Assembly: GCF_900178525.1 (NCBI RefSeq)
Contig: NZ_FXDJ01000007.1
Span: 434,001 to 498,000, forward strand
Source: Massilibacteroides vaginae
Lineage (GTDB): Bacteria > Bacteroidota > Bacteroidia > Bacteroidales > Tannerellaceae
Direction: 5' to 3'
Length of the DNA stretch: 64,000 nucleotides
The notes under the pieces were generated by a model. The model was not told the origin of the DNA, ran no database searches, and was given only the letters and a program-made list of their open reading frames with translations. Made by a program: the position numbers and the translations under genes. Of the stretch, positions 48,893 to 56,442 are shown one piece after another (position 1 is the stretch's first letter; every line of letters starts with the position of its first letter).

Positions 48893-48918
48893 ACCGATAA
48901 TCTATCGGTCCTTTTTTT
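48893..48918. terminator. Hairpin with T-tracts on both sides in the malQ leader
   Basis: ACCGATA (48893-48899) pairs with TATCGGT (48903-48909) around a 3-nt loop. T-rich tracts follow on both strands. On the minus strand it lies 48 bp before the malQ start, so it could end an upstream leftward transcript or attenuate malQ. Confidence 0.6.
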
Positions 48919-48959
48919 ATATAAAAACAACGGGCCATTTTCCACATTACTATATAAAA

Positions 48960-49020
48960 AAAAACATATCCTTTATTTTTCCGAAAATATCCTTTATGTT
49001 TTAAAAAATAACCTTTATGT
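48960..49020. repeat. Modular 21-bp intergenic repeat, copy 4 (3 units, all same direction)
   Basis: ATATCCTTT at 48966-48974, ATATCCTTT at 48987-48995 and ATAACCTTT at 49008-49016, exactly 21 bp apart. The left flank ATTACTATATAAAAAAAAAC matches copy 3. It lies in the gap 48846-49330, which also holds two hairpins, a possible frameshifted small frame and the promoter of the TauE-type gene. Confidence 0.86.
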
Positions 49021-49077
49021 TTTTGAGGGTAGTAAACATGCTGAATATCAAGGATGTGCGAGGGGACTAAAAAAGAC

Positions 49078-49103
49078 AAAAAAAGGCTGTCATCACGACA
49101 ACC
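49078..49103 (-). terminator. Orphan leftward intrinsic terminator
   Basis: GGCTGTC (49085-49091) pairs with GACAACC (49097-49103) with one mismatch and a 5-nt loop. A run of seven A at 49078-49084 becomes TTTTTTT on the minus strand. No leftward gene lies upstream in the gap. A TATATTTG box on the minus strand (49151-49158) could start a transcript of about 65 nt ending here. Confidence 0.55.
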
Positions 49104-49135
49104 CATTTCAAATTGTTAACCTTAAATCTAATACC

Positions 49136-49274
49136 ATGAAAAACATGTCACAAATATACGACCTTTTCCGAATTTCTCCATGAAATCCATATCGATAATA
49201 TTTATGCCGAATTTGAAGAAATCTATATTGCACCTGTAAATGAACAGATAAAGATTATTCTTCGGGAAATTTAA
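49136..49274 (+). pseudogene. Possible frameshifted small gene of about 45 codons
   Basis: The ATG at 49136 follows a leader (TTAACCTTAAATCTAATACC) of a kind common before genes in this phylum, but stops after 15 codons. A single-base shift in the run CCTTTTCC would continue as SEFLHEIHIDNIYAEFEEIY and finish at a TAA (49272-49274). The joined product reads like a helical protein but is not recognised. Chance cannot be excluded for so short a frame. Confidence 0.25.
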
Positions 49275-49300
49275 ATAGGCTCTAATTCCACTGAAGCGTA

Positions 49301-49308
49301 TATCTTTG
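49301..49308 (+). promoter_or_regulatory. -7 promoter element of the TauE-type gene
   Basis: TATCTTTG matches TAnnTTTG, 22 bp before the ATG at 49331, implying a short leader. Confidence 0.45.
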
Positions 49309-49330
49309 TTCCTGATAAAACAGTGATTAT

Positions 49331-50083
49331 ATGGATTCTTTTATATGGATGCAGTCGCATGCCGACTGGATGATCTTTTTCATAGCCGCTCTATTTATAG
49401 GAATGTCAAAAACAGGCATTCAAGGCGTTAGTCTCATCAGCATACCCTTAATGGCTATGGTTTTCGGAGCCAAACCTTCTACCGGGGTAATTCTGCCTAT
49501 TCTTTGCTTTGCCGATTTGGTAGCCGTACTTTATTACCGTAGGGTAGCCGAGTGGAAATATATAATAAAACTGATTCCTGCCGCGCTTGTAGGATTTGGT
49601 ATAGCCTTGTTGGCAGACAAGATCATTCCCCCGGAAGAATTCAAACGCTTAATGGGCGGATGCTTACTCATTGTATTTGTTTTCATGCTCTGGTCTGAAT
49701 GGAGAGGAAAAGAGAGCACGATGGTTACCAAATGGTGGTATGCCCCTCTGTTTGGGATATTGGGTGGCTTCACCACGATGATAGGCAATGCCGCTGGTCC
49801 GGTTTTGGCTATCTACTTTTTATCACTTAAATTACCCAAATATAGTTTTGTGGGAACTAACGCCTGGTTCTTTTTAGTAATAAACTGGCTGAAACTTCCC
49901 CTGCAAGCATTTGTATGGGATAATATTTCGACCACCACCTTATTATTGGACCTGTACGCTATTCCCTTGGTTATTATAGGTGCAATTTCCGGAATCGTAT
50001 TAATCAAAAAGCTCCCTGAAAAAGGCTTTCGATATTTTACAGCAGCAATGACCTTTATCTCTGTTATCATGTTGCTGATATAA
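49331..50083 (+). CDS. TauE/SafE (TSUP) family sulfite/organosulfur exporter
   Basis: 250-aa inner-membrane protein with about eight helices. Family features: FFIAALFIGMSKTGIQGVSL at the N-terminus and GILGGFTTMIGNAAGPVLAI in the second half, the paired TSUP repeats. The usual substrates are sulfite, sulfoacetate or other small anions. It stands alone; cysE is two genes away on the other strand, which is suggestive of sulfur metabolism but no more. Substrate not decidable. Confidence 0.88.
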   Translation: MDSFIWMQSHADWMIFFIAALFIGMSKTGIQGVSLISIPLMAMVFGAKPSTGVILPILCFADLVAVLYYRRVAEWKYIIKLIPAALVGFGIALLADKIIPPEEFKRLMGGCLLIVFVFMLWSEWRGKESTMVTKWWYAPLFGILGGFTTMIGNAAGPVLAIYFLSLKLPKYSFVGTNAWFFLVINWLKLPLQAFVWDNISTTTLLLDLYAIPLVIIGAISGIVLIKKLPEKGFRYFTAAMTFISVIMLLI

Positions 50084-50096
50084 AGGTACTATTGTT

Positions 50097-50624
50097 TCAG
50101 AAGCTGAACGTATAGCCTATACTGTAAAATATTTTATCCGAATAAGGTGAATTATCATCCTGAATCACATCATATTGTATCATAGCCGTAACAGGTCCCA
50201 AACGCACACCGCCCCCAAGCAGCACAGAAGGCACAAATTCATTGCTTTTCACCTTACCGTTCGGACCATCATAAGATCGCCACATCCGGCTGGCCTCGGG
50301 CTGAACACTCAACACCAGGTACTGTATCGGATAAAAACGACCGAACACATTCATCCCAAAATAACTGGATTTATAATCATACGATCTGCTGTCTACATAA
50401 TAATCATCCTTATGATAAGTATAAGAAACACCCGCTCCCAGCGTAAAATAAGGAGTAAGCCGGTAGCCCACCTGAGGAGACACATTAACAACCGTATAAT
50501 CACCAAACTGCAAACCAACACCACCACCAATCTCAAGCTTAGACCGATCAAAAGTTTGCGCGTAAGAATTTAAAAAACTCGCACAGAACAATATAGCAAC
50601 CATTAAGCATCTCATAATCTTCAA
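50097..50624 (-). CDS. Small outer-membrane beta-barrel protein
   Basis: 175 aa with a signal peptide (cleavage after SYAQ, about residue 22) and alternating hydrophobic strands: KLEIGGGVGLQFGDY, VSPQVGYRLTPYFTLGAGVS, PIQYLVLSVQPEASRMW, and a terminal FYSIGYTFSF with the C-terminal Phe recognised by BAM. It probably forms an 8-strand barrel. Function unknown. It ends 13 bases from the convergent TauE-type gene. Confidence 0.83.
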   Translation of the reverse strand: MKIMRCLMVAILFCASFLNSYAQTFDRSKLEIGGGVGLQFGDYTVVNVSPQVGYRLTPYFTLGAGVSYTYHKDDYYVDSRSYDYKSSYFGMNVFGRFYPIQYLVLSVQPEASRMWRSYDGPNGKVKSNEFVPSVLLGGGVRLGPVTAMIQYDVIQDDNSPYSDKIFYSIGYTFSF

Positions 50625-50818
50625 ATTTTTAAATAAATCTGTCTAAAGATAAGAATTTGGTTGATTATGCAGTGTTATATTCTATGTTTAAATAGTAACA
50701 GAGAGGACAGTCAGCAAAACCAAACACTAATATATCTGATGATATACTATGGATAAAACGACACCATCTATTCATCACAACATGATTCGTTGTCTTATTT
50801 ATAGTCAATATAAAAACT

Positions 50819-50909
50819 ATATCAAACTTTATAATAGTTTTTTTTAACTCAGCAGAGTTCCAGACCCTTTATTGAAAAGGGTTGAAAAAACTATTATAAA
50901 GTTTGATAT
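50819..50909. repeat. 91-bp element with perfect 25-bp inverted ends
   Basis: The left arm at 50819-50843 (starting ATATCAAACTTTATAATAG) is the exact reverse complement of 50885-50909. The 41-bp centre holds two further hairpins: AACTC/GAGTT (50846-50859) and CCCTTT/AAAGGG (about 50864-50882). It occupies the 326-bp gap between the GH3 gene and the small barrel protein. It could be a MITE or an unusual operon-end structure. The remaining gap sequence shows nothing recognisable. Confidence 0.75.
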
Positions 50910-50950
50910 GGTTTTAGAGTACTTATAAAAGCAAATTTCGTTTTTTACAA

Positions 50951-53344
50951 TTAAAATTGAATTCTTATATAATCACTTAAATGAATGTCTTCTGCTGAAG
51001 AGCCTACCATTACATCAAACTCCCCGGGCTCAACAACATATTTCATATCATTATTCCATAGTCCTAACTCTTTACAAGGTATAGAGAATTGCACAGTTGT
51101 TGTTGTTCCTGGAGCTATGTTAAGTTTACAAAAGCTTTTCAGTTCTTTTATTGGTGTGGTTACAGAACTAATTCTATCATTAATGTACACCTGAACAACC
51201 TCCTTCCCTGCTCTCTTACCTATATTTTTCACATTTACCGAAAGTTGTATGCTATCATTTTCCGTTAATGTTCTTTTGTTGATTTTCAATTCTGAATACT
51301 CAAACTGAGTATAACTTAGTCCAAATCCAAAGGGAAAAAGCGGTTCAGGTGAAGAAAAAACATAATCTCTGCCCGGGTTTTCCGGTGTACCGGGTTTTTT
51401 ATAATGTCCCTTAGCAGATGGTTTATAATTATAGAAAACAGGTATATGTCCAACAGATTGTGGTATCGATACTGTCAGTTTACCTGAAGGATTAACTTCT
51501 CCAAATAGAATACGCGCTATAGCATTTCCTCCCTCAGAGCCCGGATACCAAGCTTCAAGAATCGCCGGGAGATTTTCTTTTTCCCATGTAATACTATAAG
51601 GATTCCCATGTATCATTACTAATGCGACAGGCTTTCCGGTCTTATAAATCTCGCGTATCAAATCAGACTGAACACCGGGTGGATCAAGCTCTGTCCTATC
51701 ATATCCCTCACCAGTAGTAGGAAAATCTTTCACTTCATTAGATTCTCCCCAACCAGTACCAGCCAATGACATACTACTTCCTCCAATAACAAGGACCACT
51801 ACATCGCTCTTTTGAGCTGCTTTTATTGCTTCTGCAAAGCCGCTTTTATCAAGTCCAGTGATATTGCACCCTTTTGCATAATGTATAGTCAGTTTGTTCT
51901 GTGTTATTCTTTTGATTCCTTCCAAAACAGTTACGCCTGTGGAGTTGTCTTTTGTTATACTATAATCACCGTATTGAACTTGATCGGCATTGGGTCCAAT
52001 AACTGCAATTGATCGTAAAGACTTTAAATCTAAGGGAAGTAAATTATCATTCTTTAATAAAACAGTAGACTCTTCAGCTATTTCACGACTTAAATTGCGT
52101 GATTTTTCTGTATTTATTAGGCTTGAAATATCTTTGGGTGCTTTGTAGGGGTTATCAAATAGACCTGCCTTAAATTTTACTCGTAAAATATTGCCTGCAG
52201 CCTCTTCAATCAATGCCTCAATCGCTTTATCTTTTTTCGCAATTTCAATCAGTTGAGAATAAGCATAGTCATGCCCTTCTTGATCTACACCGCTCTTTAG
52301 AGCAAGTATTGCTGTTTCAGCCTTATTAGCTGTCACTTTATGTTTATTTTGCAGCATCCAAACCCCTCCATAGTCAGCAAACACATAGCCCTCAAATCCG
52401 TATTCGTCTCTCAGGATATCTCGAAGCAGTTCTTTATTCCCATGCACAGGTATACCATTCACCTCGTTATACGCCGGCATAATAGAATATACATTCGATT
52501 CTTTAATTGCTTTTTCAAACGGATATAAATGAATGCTCCTGAAATCTCTCGGTCCAACTTCTACAGGAGCAATATTAATACCAGCAGTAGGAACACTGTA
52601 GCCTACAAAATGCTTAGCGGTAGCAATTAACTTGTTTTTAGGTATATGATTCTTAGTAATTTCAGGGTCTCCTTGAAGTCCATTAACAAATGCTTTTCCT
52701 ATTTCAGCAACTAAAAAAGGATCTTCGCCAAAACACTCCTCTACTCTACCATAACGAGGTTCTCTAGCAATATCAAACAAGGGAGCAAAGAATTGGTCAC
52801 ATCCTGTGAGACTAGCTTCATACGCCATGAGATCAGCCATTTTATGAATTAGTTGAGGATTCCATGTACTTCCTTGATTCAATGATTGTGGAAAGATTGT
52901 TGCATCATAGGCTAGTTGTCCATGAATCCCACCTAAATCAACCTGAATAGCAGGAATACCCCATCTTGTTTTTTTTCTTAAATATTGGTCAGCAGCTTCA
53001 GAATATTTAGCAATCCCTTTTACATCAATAGGCTTGTTTGTTCGTCCATCTGTAATTGGAGGGTCAACGCAACCAATACCCATACCACTAAAAAGTTGTT
53101 CTAAAGACTCCTCCGTTATTCGTCCATATTCATCCTCTTTTAAGTCCTGAAGGGTAACCTTTAACATTTGACCAACTTTCTCCTCAACACTCATACGTTG
53201 CAGAAGATCTTTTACACGTTCTTCTGTATTCAGTTTTTTATTCATATAAGGAAGCCCCTGTGCATGAACGTTCATCTGATTAAACAATAAAGCCATTAGG
53301 CAAATTAATATACTAACAATTATATTTTTCATTTTCTTTTCCAT
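50951..53344 (-). CDS. Glycoside hydrolase family 3 (beta-glucosidase-type)
   Basis: 797 aa with a signal peptide ending near NVHAQ (residue 29), so periplasmic. The N-terminal TIM barrel has KHFVGYS (about 244-250, substrate-binding Lys/His) and GYVFADYGGVW, whose Asp324 is the expected nucleophile. The alpha/beta sandwich domain includes GEGYDRTELDPPG with the acid/base region. FPFGFGLSYTQFEYSELKIN leads into a C-terminal fibronectin-III-like domain. It is the last gene of the sigma/FecR/SusC/SusD/ceramidase operon and removes a terminal sugar, probably beta-linked. Exact specificity unknown. Confidence 0.94.
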   Translation of the reverse strand: MEKKMKNIIVSILICLMALLFNQMNVHAQGLPYMNKKLNTEERVKDLLQRMSVEEKVGQMLKVTLQDLKEDEYGRITEESLEQLFSGMGIGCVDPPITDGRTNKPIDVKGIAKYSEAADQYLRKKTRWGIPAIQVDLGGIHGQLAYDATIFPQSLNQGSTWNPQLIHKMADLMAYEASLTGCDQFFAPLFDIAREPRYGRVEECFGEDPFLVAEIGKAFVNGLQGDPEITKNHIPKNKLIATAKHFVGYSVPTAGINIAPVEVGPRDFRSIHLYPFEKAIKESNVYSIMPAYNEVNGIPVHGNKELLRDILRDEYGFEGYVFADYGGVWMLQNKHKVTANKAETAILALKSGVDQEGHDYAYSQLIEIAKKDKAIEALIEEAAGNILRVKFKAGLFDNPYKAPKDISSLINTEKSRNLSREIAEESTVLLKNDNLLPLDLKSLRSIAVIGPNADQVQYGDYSITKDNSTGVTVLEGIKRITQNKLTIHYAKGCNITGLDKSGFAEAIKAAQKSDVVVLVIGGSSMSLAGTGWGESNEVKDFPTTGEGYDRTELDPPGVQSDLIREIYKTGKPVALVMIHGNPYSITWEKENLPAILEAWYPGSEGGNAIARILFGEVNPSGKLTVSIPQSVGHIPVFYNYKPSAKGHYKKPGTPENPGRDYVFSSPEPLFPFGFGLSYTQFEYSELKINKRTLTENDSIQLSVNVKNIGKRAGKEVVQVYINDRISSVTTPIKELKSFCKLNIAPGTTTTVQFSIPCKELGLWNNDMKYVVEPGEFDVMVGSSAEDIHLSDYIRIQF

Positions 53345-53396
53345 TCATTGAATTTCATATCTAAAAAACTGTTTTTCAGATATATATCTTCTATTA

Positions 53397-54839
53397 TTAT
53401 TTTATTATTGAATCAATCATATCCAATGTCTCCTCTACCAGAATTTGTCCTCCGTCAGAGCCGACAAGATTACTTTGAATTATTGCAGAATAGCCTTTCC
53501 CTGCCTCTGCTTTTGCTGTTGGTAGATAAGCACCGGCTCCATTAGCTAATTGAACCAACATAGTAAGTACAGCTCTACTCTGGGCTTTGATACGCACTCC
53601 ATAATCTACAAATAGCTCAAAAGGATTAGAAGCCATTATCACCTCACCAAGCCTCAACACATTTACTCGAGCAGAATAAAAGGGAATAGAGTTCTGCGTA
53701 TTGTAACGATTCACAATTTCTTGATGCCAAAAAGCGTTATCGGGCTCTTCTTCACTAAGCATAGCCGAATTTGCGGCCTCTCTTCTCGTTATTCGTTTGA
53801 CTGGCAATGCTATATCATTATAGATGTGACGAAATACTAATTCTCTTTTAATATCACCTTGGACATAAGGAAATACATCCTCAACAGCTCTTGCAATACG
53901 CTTTCCTATCTCTTGTCTTCTGGTAATTCCTTTTCTTTTGAGCATTATCTCTTCTGCTTTTTTACGCCAGATCAAATGAGGAGAAATATCTCCTGCAGCT
54001 GCTACTTGAGGTAGTATATATACATTTTCACCGAATTTCTTACGTAATTCAGTTCTTGCTTCATGCCAAAAGTCAGCAGAAACTTGAGAGATACTTTCTG
54101 TCTCTTGTGCAGGACAAGCAATGTTTATTACAATTCCCGTAAGTTTTTTCTTTATATCCCAGAAGAATAGCATTTCCATACCGTTATCTTCGTGTCCTTC
54201 AATATGAGAAAAGTCTTCTCTATTGGTTTTACCATACATAACAGTAGTCCCTGTCCCAAACATACTGGGAATAGGGTCTGAATACACTGTCCTCCGATTA
54301 TATCCAACGACAGCCTGTCCTAACCCCCAACTCATACCCGCATCCGTTCTATTCTCCCAGGCTTCAGCAGCAGCAATAGCAATTTGCTCTACTACAAAAT
54401 TTCTATAATCATTTGGCTGAATAGCTTCAGGAGGAATAGCATAATTTTGCTTCATCACAACTGGTGCAGTATGTGTATGGGTTACGTTGATTATCACTTT
54501 ATTTAAATTAAAATCAGGAAGTTTTTCTCTTACTCCTTCTTTTATTTGTTTCTCAAACCCATCTCTTAAATCAACTAAGTCTACAGATATCAACAAAGCA
54601 CTTTCGATACTTTTATCAATATCTCTTGTTTCAATAGCAAGAGCAGTACAAGTCACCGAATCCATTATATTATAACTAATTCTGGTTTGAAACTGACCTG
54701 CTAATGCGACAGGGCTGTCCGGAGTAATACTTTTAGAGGACCACCCCACATATAGTTTATGTGCGTTTTGTTTTTCTATCTGAGAAAAACTTAACTGAAC
54801 AAAAACCAGAAATAACAGGGTAATAGATACTTTTTGCAT
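53397..54839 (-). CDS. Neutral/alkaline ceramidase-family protein (copy 1, Ser kept)
   Basis: 480 aa from ATG 54839, chosen because it opens a clean signal peptide (MQKVSITLLFLVFVQLSFSQ); the frame extends 10 codons further. Features of the N-terminal neutral ceramidase domain: VGWSSKSITPDSPVALAGQ, VTHTHTAP (zinc His, 119-126), ACPAQE (241-246) where ceramidases have a His ligand, and GDISPH (283-288) with Ser286 at the position of the GDVSPN nucleophile. FELF and AYLPTAKAEAGKGY are near the end, where the Glu and Tyr ligands are expected. The usual C-terminal immunoglobulin-like domain is missing (family about 650-700 aa). Possible N-acyl hydrolase; actual substrate unproven. Confidence 0.75.
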   Translation of the reverse strand: MQKVSITLLFLVFVQLSFSQIEKQNAHKLYVGWSSKSITPDSPVALAGQFQTRISYNIMDSVTCTALAIETRDIDKSIESALLISVDLVDLRDGFEKQIKEGVREKLPDFNLNKVIINVTHTHTAPVVMKQNYAIPPEAIQPNDYRNFVVEQIAIAAAEAWENRTDAGMSWGLGQAVVGYNRRTVYSDPIPSMFGTGTTVMYGKTNREDFSHIEGHEDNGMEMLFFWDIKKKLTGIVINIACPAQETESISQVSADFWHEARTELRKKFGENVYILPQVAAAGDISPHLIWRKKAEEIMLKRKGITRRQEIGKRIARAVEDVFPYVQGDIKRELVFRHIYNDIALPVKRITRREAANSAMLSEEEPDNAFWHQEIVNRYNTQNSIPFYSARVNVLRLGEVIMASNPFELFVDYGVRIKAQSRAVLTMLVQLANGAGAYLPTAKAEAGKGYSAIIQSNLVGSDGGQILVEETLDMIDSIIK

Positions 54840-54903
54840 AATAACTTTAACTTTTAAGCATTTAATCACAAAATGAATATATCACACTATCCAATAAAAT
54901 CGA

Positions 54904-56364
54904 TTACCAACAACTATTGATTAAATCAATCGTTTTTTTGGTCAAAAGTTTTCCTCCATCTTCACCCACATGGTCACTTTCAGAAACAGCACTATAGCCT
55001 CCTCCTTTAATTGCTTTACTCGTTGGCAAGTAGGTTCCTGCTCCAGCAAGCTGAACAACAAATGTCTGCAAAGCACAACTCTGAGCCTGAATTTGTATGC
55101 TATAATCTGTGAATAATTCAAACTGATTAGTACAAACAGCTATATCTCCAATACGCAAAACATGTACTTCTGTCTTATGTTTCAATTCAGGATTTTCACT
55201 CAGTTTTTCATAACGTTCCATCAATCCTTTGTGCCAGACAGCCTTTGCCATAAAATCATTTACTGCAGAAGCTTTTTGGGCAATTTCATCCATGGAAATC
55301 AAATATTGTTTTTTAGCCTCTAAAAACTCTTGTTCAGAAATTGGTCTCATAGGTAAATCAATAACTTCAACCTTATGAACAAAAATTGGATTGTCACATT
55401 GTTCTTTACAAACAACATTATACATTTCATTTATTGCATAGACAATACGTCTAGCAATATCTTCCATCGTTGAAACTTCTCGGAGCTGATTCATCCGCTC
55501 ATAGGCTCTTTTTCTATACATTCTATGAGGAGCAACATCGCCAGATGCCCCATTCCAAGATAAGAGAACTATATCCTCACCATATATCTTCTTTAAGTTT
55601 TCCCTAACCGGATGCCAATAATCCGCATTGATAGCAACCCTTGACTCAACCTCCTGAGCAGGGCAAGCAACCTCAACAGCTATAGCAAAAAGATTACTAG
55701 CATTATCAAAGAAAAATAAAGCATTAATATCATGATCTTCATATCCTTCAATATTTATAAAATCTGAATTATTCATTTTTCCATAAAGAATAGCCGATCC
55801 ATCATTATACACGGAGCGTCTATTGTAACCAATTGCCATTCTTTCCATCCCCCAAGCAATACTTCCTTTTTCTCTTGCACTCCACGCTTTAACAATTCCA
55901 TCAGTAATTTGTGTCACAAGAAAAGTAGTATAATCTTTAATTTGTGTCACTCCTTTTTGAGGTATTGGATACATAAAAGAATATTCTCCTGGTACACTTT
56001 CAAGCACCGGAGCAGTATGAGTATGCGTTGCATTCATTACAATCTTTAAAGTATCTAACATAGGGAGTTGTTCATTAACAGCCCTACGCACGCTCGTTAT
56101 CAAGCTATTAGGAACATACAACAAATCACATGACACAAAAATAGCAGTCTCTTGTAATTTATCTTTGTCTCTGCTTTCTATAGCTATTATATTTGCAGTT
56201 AGCGGCGTTTCTATTGTATTTGCTATTCGCATTGGAAACTGCCCCATTAATGCAATGGGGAGTTCTGGTGTTATATCTACAGAAGCTTTACCAATATAAA
56301 TATCAGCAGCTATAATTTGGCAGAATAACGTCTCTATTAATAATAAATACCAAAATTTCAACAT
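54904..56364 (-). CDS. Neutral/alkaline ceramidase-family protein (copy 2, Ser replaced by Ala)
   Basis: 486 aa, a divergent paralogue of the next gene down. Signal peptide to about residue 20 (QIIAA). It shares KASVDITPELPIALMGQFPM, ATHTHTAP (112-119), ACPAQE (233-238), FELF and TYLPTSKAIKGGGY. At 275-280 it reads GDVAPH, so the Ser of the family GDVSPN motif is Ala278. If that Ser is the nucleophile here as in known ceramidases, this copy is inactive or uses another mechanism. It lies directly after susD, with 64 bp before copy 1. Confidence 0.73.
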   Translation of the reverse strand: MLKFWYLLLIETLFCQIIAADIYIGKASVDITPELPIALMGQFPMRIANTIETPLTANIIAIESRDKDKLQETAIFVSCDLLYVPNSLITSVRRAVNEQLPMLDTLKIVMNATHTHTAPVLESVPGEYSFMYPIPQKGVTQIKDYTTFLVTQITDGIVKAWSAREKGSIAWGMERMAIGYNRRSVYNDGSAILYGKMNNSDFINIEGYEDHDINALFFFDNASNLFAIAVEVACPAQEVESRVAINADYWHPVRENLKKIYGEDIVLLSWNGASGDVAPHRMYRKRAYERMNQLREVSTMEDIARRIVYAINEMYNVVCKEQCDNPIFVHKVEVIDLPMRPISEQEFLEAKKQYLISMDEIAQKASAVNDFMAKAVWHKGLMERYEKLSENPELKHKTEVHVLRIGDIAVCTNQFELFTDYSIQIQAQSCALQTFVVQLAGAGTYLPTSKAIKGGGYSAVSESDHVGEDGGKLLTKKTIDLINSCW

Positions 56365-56442
56365 TCCATTCTGATTTAAGAAAATAACTTTTTGTTTTTT
56401 AGATTGATAAATTAAATATTCCTTTATTGAATTCCTTATAAT

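Noticed and set aside
48846-49106. Extension of MalQ to an ATG at 49106
   Set aside because: It would translate a terminator hairpin and the 21-bp repeat; MalQ homology and the CBM20 module begin at the Met at 48845.
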